From positions 360,726-424,725 of the forward strand of contig CAVQVG010000008.1 in the NCBI GenBank assembly GCA_963717125.1: DNA of 64,000 nucleotides, written 5' to 3'. Position numbers and translations under genes: made by a program. Within the stretch, counting starts at the first letter, position 1; every line of letters starts with the position of its first letter. Positions 11,029 through 19,756 of the stretch are shown piece by piece. The stretch comes from RYN-230 sp963717125 (lineage in GTDB: Bacteria; Actinomycetota; Actinomycetes; Streptosporangiales; Streptosporangiaceae). Under the pieces are notes generated by a model that saw only the letters and a list, made by a program, of their open reading frames with translations, did not search any database and was not told the DNA's origin.

Positions 11029-13371
11029 TCAGCTGGCGTTATCGCTGGCCACGGGGGTGAGCGGCGCGTCGGCCGCCGGGACAGGCCGGCTCATCCGGGA
11101 CGGCCACCAGTTCCACCGGCCGAGCAGCACCGCGGCCGCTGGCACCAGCAGCGTGCGCACGCCGAACGTGTCCAGCAGGATGCCCAGCGCCAGCCCGAGC
11201 CCGATGGGCTGCAACTGGCCGCCCATGACGCCGCCGCCGAACACGGCGAACACCCCGAACGTGCCGGCCAGGATGAGGCCGGCCGAGGTGATCGTGGGCC
11301 CGGTCCGGCTGACGGCCGCGACGACGGCCTGGCGGACCGGGAGCCCGGCCGCCTCCTCCCTGATCCGGGTCATCACCAGGATGTTGTAGTCCTCGCCGAG
11401 CGCGAGCAGGAACACGAACATGAGGAACGGCAGCACGAAGATCAGCCCGTCCTGCCCGCCCAGGTCGATGGCCAGCAGCGTGGTCAGGCCGAGCGCGGCC
11501 AGGAAGGACAGCACGATGCTGGCCACCAGGTAGAGCGGGGCGACCAGGCTGCGCAACACCACGCCGAGCAGCACCGCGATGGCCAGCACGGCCACCGGGA
11601 TGATCCGCACCATGTCGCCGCCCGCCACGGAGCTCACGTCGTACAGCGAGGCGGCCCGGCCGGTGACGCCGCTGGCCACCGCGCCGGACCGGCGGGCCGC
11701 CGTGGTCAGCGCGGCCCGCACCGCCGGGGTGGCGGCCATGGCCGCGGTGCTCTGCTGGTTCCCGGCCCGCAGCCCGGCGGCGAACCGGATCGTCTGGCCG
11801 TCGGCGCTCACGTACTGACCGGTGGCCCGGTAGGCGTTGTACGCGGCCCGCGGCACCCGCGCACCGCCAGGCTCGGCCAGTGGCAGCGCCCGCGGGTTGC
11901 CCAGCTCAGCGTGCAGCCTGGCATAACTAGCCGGGCTCAGCGACCCGCCATTCGCATCGAGCGGCCCGGTCAGCGCGCTGAACAGGCCCGACGAACGCAG
12001 GCTGGCCGCTGCGGCGGCCGGCGGGCCCGGCCGCTGCCACACCGGGGTGTCATAGCGCAGGATCAGGTTCGCCGGGTTGGCTGTGGACTGCGGGAAGTAC
12101 CTGGCCACCAGGGTGTTGCCGAGTGCCGCGTCCGACCCGGCCGGTGCGACGGCGGACTTGCTCACGTTGGCCGTCCGGTACCCGAACGCGGCCAGCGCCA
12201 GCCCGGCGAAGACCAGCACGCCGGCCCCCAGCACCAGGCCCGGGCGGCGCACCGCCCGGGCCGCCACCGGCCCCCACCAGCCGGCCTGGTCACCACCATC
12301 GGGCTGGCCGCCCTGGAACATCCAGCCGGCCGTGAGCGCGAGCAGGGCTGGCAGCAGGGTCAGCCCAGCCAGCAGCATGACCACGATGCCCAGTGCCAGC
12401 GGCACGGCCAGGTCGCGGTACAGCCCGAAGGTGGCTAGCAGCAGGGTGAGCAGGGCCAGGATGACGGTACCAGCGGACGCGGTGATGGACGCGCCGACCC
12501 GGGTCAGCGCCGCCGCCACGGCCGCGTGCGGCTCGGTCCCGGCCCGCCGTTCCTCGCGGAACCGGTAGATCAGGAACAGACCGTAGTCCGTGCCCGCGCC
12601 GAGCAGCAGCACGACCAGCAGGGTCTGGGTGACCGAGGAGATCTGCAGCCCGTGCGCGCCCAGCCCGGCGATGAACTTCTCAGACACCAGCAGCGCGGCC
12701 ACGCTGGGCAGGAAGGTGACCAGCGCGGCCACTGGGGAGCGCAGCAGGATGAGCAGCGCCGCCGCGATGAACAGGATCGCGAACAGGCCGATCCGGCCGG
12801 TGGCCTTGTTCCCGCTGGCGTTGCTGGCCGCGTTGCTGGCCACCGGGCCGGCCAGGTGCAGCTCCAGTCCCGCTGGTGGGTCCGCGCTGGCCAGCGACGC
12901 TTGCAGGTGACGCACGATGGGCTTGAGCGCGGCCACGTCCGAGGCGTCGTGGCCCACCGCCACGTCGATCTCGGCCGCGTGCCCGTCCGGCGAGATCGCG
13001 CCGGCCCGGACCGAGAGCACCCCGGTGATCTGGCGGGCCAGGCCGGCGACCCGGGACGCCGTGGCCAGGTCGGCCGCGGTCAGCGGCCCGCTGGCCCGGG
13101 CGGCCACGATGGTGACCTTGCTCTTGGTCACGCTGCCCAGCAGCGGCGCGGCCAGCGCGGCCGCCCGCACGCTCGGCGCGGCGGCCGGCAGGAACAGGCT
13201 CGGGTCGCTGTTGACCTCGCTGCCCAGCCCGGGCAGCGCCAGCATGGCCGCCACCGTGACGACGAGCCAGCCGATCACCACCAGCCCGCGGAACCGGACC
13301 GCGAAACCCGCGATGGCCGCGAAGAACCCGCCTGCTCGCGGGTCACCCGGGGGCCGAGCCGCGTCATGCAT
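11029..13371 (-). CDS. MMPL/RND-family transporter
   Basis: The protein is 780 aa from the ATG at 13371, chosen because AGGGAGG lies just upstream; an earlier in-frame start at 13407 has none. The topology is that of an MmpL-type exporter: one TM segment (VVIGWLVVTVAAMLAL), a large extracytoplasmic loop with LPAAAPSVRAA, a five-TM bundle beginning IGLFAILFIAAALLILL with the conserved GTDYGLFLIYRFREE motif, a second loop, and a second bundle with GEDYNILVMTRIREE. The Asp-Tyr pairs in both bundles are the proton-relay residues of the family. Members export lipids or small hydrophobic compounds using proton motive force. It lies downstream of a DesK-type two-component system, with a perfect dyad (13487-13508) in its upstream region, so control by that system is likely. 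Confidence 0.9.
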   Translation of the reverse strand: MHDAARPPGDPRAGGFFAAIAGFAVRFRGLVVIGWLVVTVAAMLALPGLGSEVNSDPSLFLPAAAPSVRAAALAAPLLGSVTKSKVTIVAARASGPLTAADLATASRVAGLARQITGVLSVRAGAISPDGHAAEIDVAVGHDASDVAALKPIVRHLQASLASADPPAGLELHLAGPVASNAASNASGNKATGRIGLFAILFIAAALLILLRSPVAALVTFLPSVAALLVSEKFIAGLGAHGLQISSVTQTLLVVLLLGAGTDYGLFLIYRFREERRAGTEPHAAVAAALTRVGASITASAGTVILALLTLLLATFGLYRDLAVPLALGIVVMLLAGLTLLPALLALTAGWMFQGGQPDGGDQAGWWGPVAARAVRRPGLVLGAGVLVFAGLALAAFGYRTANVSKSAVAPAGSDAALGNTLVARYFPQSTANPANLILRYDTPVWQRPGPPAAAAASLRSSGLFSALTGPLDANGGSLSPASYARLHAELGNPRALPLAEPGGARVPRAAYNAYRATGQYVSADGQTIRFAAGLRAGNQQSTAAMAATPAVRAALTTAARRSGAVASGVTGRAASLYDVSSVAGGDMVRIIPVAVLAIAVLLGVVLRSLVAPLYLVASIVLSFLAALGLTTLLAIDLGGQDGLIFVLPFLMFVFLLALGEDYNILVMTRIREEAAGLPVRQAVVAAVSRTGPTITSAGLILAGTFGVFAVFGGGVMGGQLQPIGLGLALGILLDTFGVRTLLVPAAAVLLGRWNWWPSRMSRPVPAADAPLTPVASDNAS

Positions 13372-13486
13372 CCGTGCCTCCCTGGAACGCCGTGCTCCGC
13401 GCCCCATGGTGGCCGCCGCCCGGGGCCGCCGTCGTCAGCCTGGCGGCCCCGATTTCCGGCCGGCCGCCGCGTTAGCCGCGCCCCCC

Positions 13487-13508
13487 GGCTACATCCCGGG
13501 ATGTAGCC
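13487..13508. promoter_or_regulatory. Perfect 22-bp palindrome upstream of MMPL gene
   Basis: Core TACATCCCGGGATGTA, extended by GGC and GCC on either side into a perfect dyad. It lies 116 bp upstream of the MMPL start in a 192-bp gap. Two further TACA-N8-TGTA sites occur at 15537 and 18170, in front of the kinase-regulator pair and of the membrane-protein pair. Confidence 0.65.
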
Positions 13509-13517
13509 CCGCCCGCG

Positions 13518-13572
13518 CTCAGCCCGCCCGTGCTCAGCCCGCCTGCCCTCAGCCCGTCTGCCCTCAGCCTGG
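13518..13572. repeat. 15-bp tandem repeat at the 3' end of the response regulator gene
   Basis: Three and a half units of CTCAGCCCGYCYGCC, ending inside the last codons of the response regulator. No function is apparent. Confidence 0.75.
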
Positions 13573-14220
13573 CCGCACTAGGCCGGCCTGGAAGGCCAGC
13601 ACCACGAGCTGTGCCCGGTCCCGCGCGCCGAGCTTGGCCAGGATCCGGCTGACGTGCGTCTTGGCGGTGGGCACGCTCATCGCCAGTTGCCCGGCGATCT
13701 CGGTGTTGGACAGCCCGTGCGCGATGAGCGTGAGCACCTCGCGCTCCCGGGCGGTCAGCCGGGCCAGCGCCTGCGGCGCCGGTCGCAGTGGGTCCGGCTG
13801 GCTGGCGAAGTGCGCGATCAGCCGCCGGGTGATGTTCGGCGCCAGCAGCGCCTCGCCCGCCGCGATGACCCGGACCGCGGCCAGCAGCTCCTCGGGCGGG
13901 CGTTCTTTCAGCATGAACCCGCTCGCCCCGGCCCGCAGCGCGCCGAACACGTAGTCGTCGAGATCGAACGTGGTCAGGATCAGCACCCGGGGCGGCGGCC
14001 CGGCCGCGGTGATCTGCCGGGTCGCCTCGATGCCGTCGAGCACCGGCATGCGGATGTCCATGAGCACCACGTCGGGCGCGGTCTGCTTGGTCACCGCGAC
14101 CGCCTCGGCGCCGTCCGCCGCCTCGCCCAGCACGGCCAGGTCCGGCTCCGCCTCGATGAGCATCCGGAACCCGGCCCGGACGATGGCCTGGTCGTCGGCC
14201 ACCACCACGCCGATGGTCAT
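13564..14220 (-). CDS. NarL/LuxR-type response regulator
   Basis: The protein is 218 aa. The receiver domain (VVVADDQAIVRAGFRMLIE) has the phosphoacceptor Asp in VVLMDIRMPVLDG near residue 52 and the Lys in FMLKERPPEE near 103. The C-terminal LuxR-type HTH reads LTAREREVLTLIAHGLSN, then TEIAGQLAMSVPTAKTHVSR. The ATG at 14220 overlaps the stop of the sensor kinase (ATGA), the usual coupled arrangement. The likely targets are its own operon and the adjacent MMPL gene, both preceded by TACA-N8-TGTA dyads; this is inferred from position and has not been shown. Confidence 0.93.
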   Translation of the reverse strand: MTIGVVVADDQAIVRAGFRMLIEAEPDLAVLGEAADGAEAVAVTKQTAPDVVLMDIRMPVLDGIEATRQITAAGPPPRVLILTTFDLDDYVFGALRAGASGFMLKERPPEELLAAVRVIAAGEALLAPNITRRLIAHFASQPDPLRPAPQALARLTAREREVLTLIAHGLSNTEIAGQLAMSVPTAKTHVSRILAKLGARDRAQLVVLAFQAGLVRPG

Positions 14221-15479
14221 GCCACCCGGCCTGCGGGCGGCCCGCCGGCCAGCGGTCCGGCCGCCGGCTGGCCGTGTACCGGAAGGAACGCGGTCACCCG
14301 GAACCCGCCGTCGGCCAGCGGCGCGGCGTCGAGGGTGCCGCCGAACACCGCCGCCCGCTCCCGCATGCCGACGATCCCGTGCCGTCCGGCCACCTTCAGG
14401 CCGGCCGCGGCGGCGCCAGGCACCGCGGCCCGGCCGTCGTTGGTCACCGCGATCCGCACCCCGTCCGGCCCGGCCGCCACTCGCACCGACGCCGCCGCGC
14501 CGCCCGCGTGCTTGACCACGTTGGTCAGCGCCTCCTGGATGATGCGGTACACGGTGAGCGCGGCCGCCGGGGGCAGCGCCGCCGCGTCCCCGGTCACCGC
14601 CAGGCTGACCGGCGTTCCGGCCGCCCGCACCACCTCGGCCAGCTCGCCGAGGTCGGTGATGCCCGGCGTGGGCGCCAGGCTCGGCCGCTGCGTCTCGTCG
14701 TCGCGGAGCAGGCCGAGGATGCGGCGCAGTTCCTCGAGCGCGCTCCGCCCGGTGACCTCCACGGCGCGCAGCGCGCGCAGCGCCTCGGCCGGGGCGGCGG
14801 CGCCGATCCGCCGGCCCACCCCGGCCTGGACCGTGACCACCCCGAGGCTGTGCGCCACCACGTCGTGCAGCTCCCGCGCGATCCGGACCCGTTCCTCCTG
14901 GACCGCGAGGCGGTTGCGCTCGGCCTCGGCCTGCTGCCGCTGCGCCGCCTGTTCGGCCAGCCCGGCCAGGTACCGGCGCCGCTCCCGCACGCTGTCGGCG
15001 ACGAACCAGATGGCCCCGGCGGCCAGCATGCTGTGTGCCCGCTGCACCAGGATCCGCTCGCTGGCCGCGTAACTCAGCAGCCCGGCGCCGAGGGAGACCT
15101 CGGTCAGCACCAGGACGGCCAGCGCGGCTGGCCGGCGGCCGCGCACCGTGACCAGGTACACCGCCATGCACAGGGTCACGTCCATCACCGCGGTGGCCCG
15201 GCCGAGCGCGGTGAGCACGCTGCTGGCCACCAGGACCACCGCGAATACCGGGACCGGCCAGATCCGGCGCACCGCGACCGGGGCGGTGGCCAGCACGGCG
15301 AACACCGCGGGGCCTGGCGGCGGCGCGTGGTAGCGGAAGCCGTGCCGCCCGACGCTGACCCACAGGATCCCCGCGGCGAGCACCGCCACCACGCAGTCGA
15401 TGACCAGCCACTGCCGGCTGGTCAGCCGGTCGGTCAGCGGCGGGCGGAGCACGGCGGCTCTATCCTCCCTGCCAGTCAT
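14217..15479 (-). CDS. DesK/NarX-type sensor histidine kinase
   Basis: The protein is 420 aa. The N-terminal half has about five to six membrane segments (WLVIDCVVAVLAAGILW, AVFAVLATAPVAV, PVFAVVLVASSVL, LAVLVLTEVSLGAGLL), with no large extracellular loop, so it probably senses the membrane. A short coiled coil rich in Arg/Gln/Glu follows, then the HisKA_3 box VRIARELHDVVAHSLGVVTV with the phosphorylated His near residue 205. The ATPase domain ends with HGIVGMRERAAVFGGTLDA. It is upstream of, and translationally coupled to, its response regulator. A TACA-N8-TGTA site lies 58 bp before the start. Confidence 0.93.
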   Translation of the reverse strand: MTGREDRAAVLRPPLTDRLTSRQWLVIDCVVAVLAAGILWVSVGRHGFRYHAPPPGPAVFAVLATAPVAVRRIWPVPVFAVVLVASSVLTALGRATAVMDVTLCMAVYLVTVRGRRPAALAVLVLTEVSLGAGLLSYAASERILVQRAHSMLAAGAIWFVADSVRERRRYLAGLAEQAAQRQQAEAERNRLAVQEERVRIARELHDVVAHSLGVVTVQAGVGRRIGAAAPAEALRALRAVEVTGRSALEELRRILGLLRDDETQRPSLAPTPGITDLGELAEVVRAAGTPVSLAVTGDAAALPPAAALTVYRIIQEALTNVVKHAGGAAASVRVAAGPDGVRIAVTNDGRAAVPGAAAAGLKVAGRHGIVGMRERAAVFGGTLDAAPLADGGFRVTAFLPVHGQPAAGPLAGGPPAGRVA

Positions 15480-15536
15480 ACCCTGACCCTAGATCGGGAT
15501 CGTGATCACCCGCGTCAGCCCCAGGTCGCGGGCTGG

Positions 15537-15552
15537 TACACCCAGGGTTGTA
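15537..15552. promoter_or_regulatory. TACA-N8-TGTA site before the kinase-regulator operon
   Basis: TACACCCAGGGTTGTA, an imperfect dyad in the 97-bp gap between the kinase start and the next upstream gene. It matches the palindrome upstream of the MMPL gene in arm sequence and spacing. Confidence 0.55.
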
Positions 15553-15576
15553 GCGGTTCCGCCCGTACCCCTCCCG

Positions 15577-16533
15577 CTATTCCTGCCCAACGCCCTTCGC
15601 CGCGACCCGGCCTGGCCAGTACGCGGCCGCCAGCAGTACGAGGAGCAGGCCGGAGTTCGGGTCGGTGGCCGAGCCGGCGAAGATGCCGCCGAAGTTCTCG
15701 CCGACCACCCAGACCAGCAACGCGACCACACTCGCCAGCAGCACGACGGCGCGGGCGCCCCGGGCGGGCAGGAAGATGCCCACCGCGATGACGCCGAACA
15801 CCACCGCGAGCACGACCGACACGCCGGTCCCGCGGTCGGCCAGCAGGCTCGCCGTGCCGCGGTCCAGGCTGGCCAGCCAGCCGGGTTCGCCCGCGGCCAT
15901 CCCGGACATCATGGCGCGCACCCCGCTGGCGCCCTGCACGGCGAAGAACGCGAGGCTGCCCCACAGCGCCAGCCAGAGCAGCCGGGCCGGCCCGGCGCCG
16001 AGCGGCCGGGCCGCCTCGAACGGGCCCGCCCGGTCGGTGGGCCAGAGCAGCACCGCGAGCAGCGCGTAGATGATCACCGCGCCGGGCGCGCCGCTCACCG
16101 GGTCGGCGGTCCCGCTGAGCACGCCGCCGAGTCCCTCGCCGACCCACCAGACGCCCAGCGACCAGGCGATCGACGCGGCCAGCGCCAGCTTGACCGTGGG
16201 CCGCCAGGCGATGCCCAGGGCCAGGAACAGCTGCGCGGACGCGAACGCCGCGTTGGTCCAGGTGGGATGGGCCTCGATCAGCCGCGCGGACCACGTGATG
16301 GGGTCGGCGATGATAGCCGGGTTCCCCGGTGCGGTGGCCGCCAGCATCTGCCCGAACGCCTTGGTGAACATGACCGACTGGACCTGGAGCAGGGCGTCGA
16401 TCAGCCACAGGGCGGCCAGGCCCAGCTGCAGCCAGCGGCGGGTGTCCAGCGCCGCCCAATCCCCGCGCCAGGCCGGGCTGCCCGCGATCCCGGCGGTCCA
16501 GCCACCCGGCCGCGCTGGCCGGCGCCTGCTCAT
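15577..16533 (-). CDS. Polytopic membrane protein of unknown function
   Basis: The protein is 318 aa with about eight predicted membrane segments, among them WLQLGLAALWLIDALLQV, FASAQLFLALGIAW, LALAASIAWSLGVWWVG, AVIIYALLAVLLW, VVLAVVFGVIAVGIFL and AVVLLASVVALLVWVVG. The segment VGENFGGIFAGSATDPNSGLLLV near the C-terminus is distinctive. I cannot name the family. It is 43 nt downstream of another membrane protein in the same direction, so the two are likely one operon. The ATG at 16533 has no clear RBS; an overlapping ATG at 16549 is in another frame. Confidence 0.7.
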   Translation of the reverse strand: MSRRRPARPGGWTAGIAGSPAWRGDWAALDTRRWLQLGLAALWLIDALLQVQSVMFTKAFGQMLAATAPGNPAIIADPITWSARLIEAHPTWTNAAFASAQLFLALGIAWRPTVKLALAASIAWSLGVWWVGEGLGGVLSGTADPVSGAPGAVIIYALLAVLLWPTDRAGPFEAARPLGAGPARLLWLALWGSLAFFAVQGASGVRAMMSGMAAGEPGWLASLDRGTASLLADRGTGVSVVLAVVFGVIAVGIFLPARGARAVVLLASVVALLVWVVGENFGGIFAGSATDPNSGLLLVLLAAAYWPGRVAAKGVGQE

Positions 16534-16576
16534 CGAGCATGTTGCTCATCGCGGATTCCCTTCGCTGGGCCGCCGG

Positions 16577-17845
16577 TCAGGCGGTGCCGTTCCGCGGCGT
16601 GGGCACCCGCTCGGCGGCCTGCACCACCTGCCGGTCGGGCGCGTCGACCGCGGTTGGGCCGCCGGGGATGGGCACGAACCAGACGTGGATCATGGCCGGG
16701 GTCACCCGGTTCTCCGAGCCGGCCGGGCAGTTCGGCTGGCCCGGGCCGATCGCGCCGACCACGTCCAGCCCCGGGGCCAGGCACAGGTTGGTGTGCACGT
16801 GCCACTGGGTGAGGCAGCCGCCCGGCTGCGGGGTCGGGCCGCCCGGCGTGGTGATGTACATCGCCGCCACCAGGACCGCTCCCTTGGGTGTGTTCGCGTA
16901 GACCAGGGACTGCGGGGCGCCGGCGTTCAGCACCGGGCCGCCGCGCACCGTCGCCCGGTAGTAGGCCGGGTTGAGGTAGTGCACCACCGGCGCGCCCCGC
17001 GGGGTGATCGCCCGGTAGCCAGCCGCCTGGGCCGCGGCCAGGCTGCGGTACTTCTTGGCGCCCTGCCAGCTGGTGTCCACGAACCGGACCGCCGCCTGCT
17101 GCTGCGCCGCGCTGGGCGTAGCCACGCAAGGGGTGGAACTCGCCATCCGCATGCCCGGCATCATCTGCATGTCCGGGCTCGGCATGGAGATGTCCCCGGC
17201 CGGGGTGCTGTTGGCCAGCTTGATCGCCGCGGCCGCCTGGCTGGGCATCCGCATGCCCGGCATCGACCCGGCCGCGCTGCTCCCGGCGGTGCTCGCCCCG
17301 GCGGTGTTGGTCGCGGCGGTGTTCGTCGCGGCCCCCGGCGCGGCGGTGGCCAGGGCCACGCCGAGCAGCGCGGCGGTCATCCCGCCGGTGACGGCCGGCG
17401 CGGTGATCAGCCGCTGCCGCCGGACCCGCTGGCCAGACCGGGCGGTCAGCAGCCAGCCGCAGCCGACGATCAGCACCGCCTCGAGCGCCGCGCTCAGCCC
17501 GGCCGCGAAACCGGACAGCCCGGCCGCGTGCGGCGCGGTGCCGATGCCATCCCCGGTCGTCTGGGTGATCAGGTAGAGCGCCAGCACGAGGCCGTTGAGC
17601 CACAGCCCGGCCTGCAGCAGCCCCCGGGACGGCCTGATCAGGGCCACCGCCGCCCACGCGGCCTGCAGCCAGGCGGCCACCAGCATGGACAGGCTGAACA
17701 GCCAGTACCCCTGGAAATAGTCGGCCGCGGCGGCAAAATGGATCACCGCGGCCGCGGCGCTCAGCACGGCCAGACAGGACAGCACGACCCGGCCGAGCGG
17801 GATTTCATGATCAGATGAGTGGATTTCCCCGTTGCTATCAGCCAT
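16577..17845 (-). CDS. Membrane protein with Met-rich linker and extracytoplasmic domain
   Basis: The protein is 422 aa. It has four membrane segments in the first 150 residues (VVLSCLAVLSAAAAVIHF, YWLFSLSMLVAAWLQAAW, GLWLNGLVLALYLI, AALEAVLIVGCGWLL), a fifth near residue 175, then a Thr/Ala/Ser linker with three MPGMRM-type methionine clusters. The C-terminal domain (FVDTSWQGAKKYRSLAAAQ, VVHYLNPAYYRATV, CLTQWHVHTNLCLAPG, MIHVWFVPIPGG) contains several His and Cys pairs. The Met clusters and the HVHxNLC segment suggest extracytoplasmic copper or other soft-metal binding; this is inference. The family is unnamed to me. It is first in a two-gene operon, with a TACA-N8-TGTA dyad 325 bp upstream. 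Confidence 0.72.
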   Translation of the reverse strand: MADSNGEIHSSDHEIPLGRVVLSCLAVLSAAAAVIHFAAAADYFQGYWLFSLSMLVAAWLQAAWAAVALIRPSRGLLQAGLWLNGLVLALYLITQTTGDGIGTAPHAAGLSGFAAGLSAALEAVLIVGCGWLLTARSGQRVRRQRLITAPAVTGGMTAALLGVALATAAPGAATNTAATNTAGASTAGSSAAGSMPGMRMPSQAAAAIKLANSTPAGDISMPSPDMQMMPGMRMASSTPCVATPSAAQQQAAVRFVDTSWQGAKKYRSLAAAQAAGYRAITPRGAPVVHYLNPAYYRATVRGGPVLNAGAPQSLVYANTPKGAVLVAAMYITTPGGPTPQPGGCLTQWHVHTNLCLAPGLDVVGAIGPGQPNCPAGSENRVTPAMIHVWFVPIPGGPTAVDAPDRQVVQAAERVPTPRNGTA

Positions 17846-18209
17846 AACGGACTGCCCCTAGATATGTCGGCTTGGCGCGGCCGCGGCGGCCACAGAACGG
17901 TGTGGCGACTTTGGCCGCACGACCATTCTGCGCTGCCGTCGCCGGGTGGCACATCGGGCTGCGGGCTGATTTCGCCCTCCATTCCTGGGCGCATATCCGT
18001 ACGCCCGTGGGCGGAGGACCGCCGGCGCGCCGGGCGTGCCGGCGCCCAGCGCACCGGCGCGCGGCCGTGATGACGACCATGCCCCCATGCTGGCCACTGG
18101 CCGGCCCGGTGTCGTCATGCTGGCGGCCCTGCTTTCCGGCCAGCTTTCGCGGTACCGCGAGCGGCCGGCTACACCAGGAGTTGTAGCCGCTAGCCGAAAT
18201 GCCGGGGAG
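17846..18209. other. 364-bp intergenic region holding a TACA-N8-TGTA site
   Basis: No gene is supported here. It holds the promoter of the membrane-protein pair. The only clear structure is TACACCAGGAGTTGTA at 18170-18185, flanked by GGC and GCC, the third copy of the dyad found before the MMPL and two-component genes. Confidence 0.5.
18170..18185. promoter_or_regulatory. TACA-N8-TGTA site (third copy)
   Basis: TACACCAGGAGTTGTA with the same GGC/GCC flanks as the perfect palindrome at 13487. It lies between a GNAT gene's 3' end and the membrane-protein operon. Confidence 0.5.
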
Positions 18210-18740
18210 TTAAGTGACCGGGGACCACATGCCGAACCACTGCTCGGCGCCGTAGGCTTCGAACCGCTCTACCTCGGTGAACCCCAGCTTCGCCGCGAGG
18301 CGCATCGAGGGGGCGTTGGCGGTCTGGGTAAAGAGCACCACCGGCTCGCCAGGAAGCTCGCCGGCGAACCAGCCGAGTGCCGCTGCGCACGCCTCGGCGG
18401 CGTACCCGAATCCCCACGCCTCCGGCAGGAACAGGTAGCCGAGCTCGGCCTCCCCGGCAGCAGCCGGAGGGCCGTGCCCCGTTGCTCTGCTGAGAATGAT
18501 CTGGCCGATCATGGCTCCGTCGAGATCGACTATGAAGAGGCCGGGGCGCCGCTCGGGCGCCCCGGGCATCTCGCGCTCAAGCTCGTCACGCGGCTGGGGG
18601 CCACCGAGGTAGGTGCCCACCTCTGGCGAGGCCAGCAGCTCGATGAACGCCGCACGGTCCCGGGCCTCGGGCTCACGGAGCACGAGCCGCTCGGTCCTGA
18701 TCGGCTCAGGCGGCCAAGCGACGGGCCCCAGGTCCGCCAT
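18210..18740 (-). CDS. GNAT-family N-acetyltransferase (RimJ/RimL type)
   Basis: The protein is 176 aa. It has the family order: IRTERLVLREPEARDRAAF at the start, FIVDLDGAMIGQI in the middle, the acetyl-CoA-binding segment LGYLFLPEAWGFGYAAEACAA, and the end VVLFTQTANAPSMRLAAKLGF. Such proteins acetylate protein N-termini, ribosomal proteins or small molecules; the substrate is unknown. Membrane and signal segments are absent. It stands alone, 63 nt upstream of nothing related. Confidence 0.88.
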   Translation of the reverse strand: MADLGPVAWPPEPIRTERLVLREPEARDRAAFIELLASPEVGTYLGGPQPRDELEREMPGAPERRPGLFIVDLDGAMIGQIILSRATGHGPPAAAGEAELGYLFLPEAWGFGYAAEACAAALGWFAGELPGEPVVLFTQTANAPSMRLAAKLGFTEVERFEAYGAEQWFGMWSPVT

Positions 18741-18803
18741 GCGCGCAGGCTAGCAGATGGTCAAACCATCGAGCGGGAAACGCTTAACTCACCGGCAGTG
18801 CCG

Positions 18804-19721
18804 CTAGCCGACCTGGGGCAGCACCTCGGCGGCCAGCCGCTCGGCCTGCCCGGCCTGGTCGAACATCGCGGTGCAGAGGATCAGCTCCGCGCCCGCTTCG
18901 GCCACTGCGCGCAGCCCGGCGGCGCATTGCTCCGGGGTCCCGGCGACGGCGGCGGCCTCGATCCGCTCGGACCGCTGTCCGTACAGCCGCTCCAGCGCGG
19001 CGTTGACCCGGGTCCTGGCCCGCTCCGCGTCGTCGTCCACCGCGATGTACACCCGCTTGGCGATACCGAACTCCGCGGCCGGCCGCCCCGTCCCGGCCAG
19101 CGCCTCGCGCACGATCGTGACCTGCTCGGCGAACGTCGCGGTGGGGGTCGAGCCCGCGCCGAAGAACCCGTCGCCCAGCCGGACCGCGCGGCGCAGCGCG
19201 GCCGGGCCGTTGGCCCCGATCCAGATCGGCGGATGCGGTTTCTGCGCCGGCTTGGGTTCCATCGCGGCGTCGTGCAGTTGCCAGAACTCGCCGTCGAACG
19301 TGACCCGCGGCTCGGTCCACAGCGCTTTCATCAGCTCCAGCCCTTCGCTGAACCGGGCCACGTACCGGTGCGGGTCCACGCCGAACGCGGCGAACGGCCG
19401 GCCCGGGCCGCCGGTGCCCACCCCGATCTCGGTCCGGCCCTGGCTGAGCTGGTCCAGCGTGCTCAGGCTCTTGGCCAGGTGCACCGGGCTGTACAGGGTG
19501 GATACGAACACCACGCAGCCGAGCCGCAGCCGCTGCGTGCACGCGGCCGCGTAGGTCATCGCCTCGACCGGCGCCAGTTGCGGACCCGTGCCCAGCACGG
19601 ATTCCTGCGCCCAGGCGCTGTCGTAGCCCAGCTCCTCGACCCGGGCGAAATAGGCGCGGAACGCCCCCGGATCGAACTCGCCGTCCGCGTAGAACTGTGG
19701 GATCGCGATAGCAAATCTCAT
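18804..19721 (-). CDS. LLM-class F420/FMN-dependent oxidoreductase
   Basis: The protein is 305 aa from the ATG at 19721. It has the luciferase-like TIM-barrel pattern: FAIAIPQFYADGEFD, RVEELGYDSAWAQESVLG, LGCVVFVSTLYSPVHLAKSL, DQLSQGRTEIGVGTGG, PHPPIWIGANGPAALRRAVR and LGDGFFGAGSTP. In actinomycetes most such proteins use coenzyme F420, but the sequence does not decide between F420 and FMN. The substrate is unknown. The frame is open far upstream into the universal stress protein gene only because that gene carries a frameshift; the two are separate genes, 35 nt apart in the same direction. Confidence 0.88.
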   Translation of the reverse strand: MRFAIAIPQFYADGEFDPGAFRAYFARVEELGYDSAWAQESVLGTGPQLAPVEAMTYAAACTQRLRLGCVVFVSTLYSPVHLAKSLSTLDQLSQGRTEIGVGTGGPGRPFAAFGVDPHRYVARFSEGLELMKALWTEPRVTFDGEFWQLHDAAMEPKPAQKPHPPIWIGANGPAALRRAVRLGDGFFGAGSTPTATFAEQVTIVREALAGTGRPAAEFGIAKRVYIAVDDDAERARTRVNAALERLYGQRSERIEAAAVAGTPEQCAAGLRAVAEAGAELILCTAMFDQAGQAERLAAEVLPQVG

Positions 19722-19756
19722 GCGCTGAATAGTAAATGGCCCGGGGAAGCGCGGGC

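Noticed and set aside
7933..13572. Tandem repeats in the PP2C, AraC and response regulator genes as a CRISPR array
   Set aside because: Units are contiguous, short and lie in coding DNA without spacers or cas genes.
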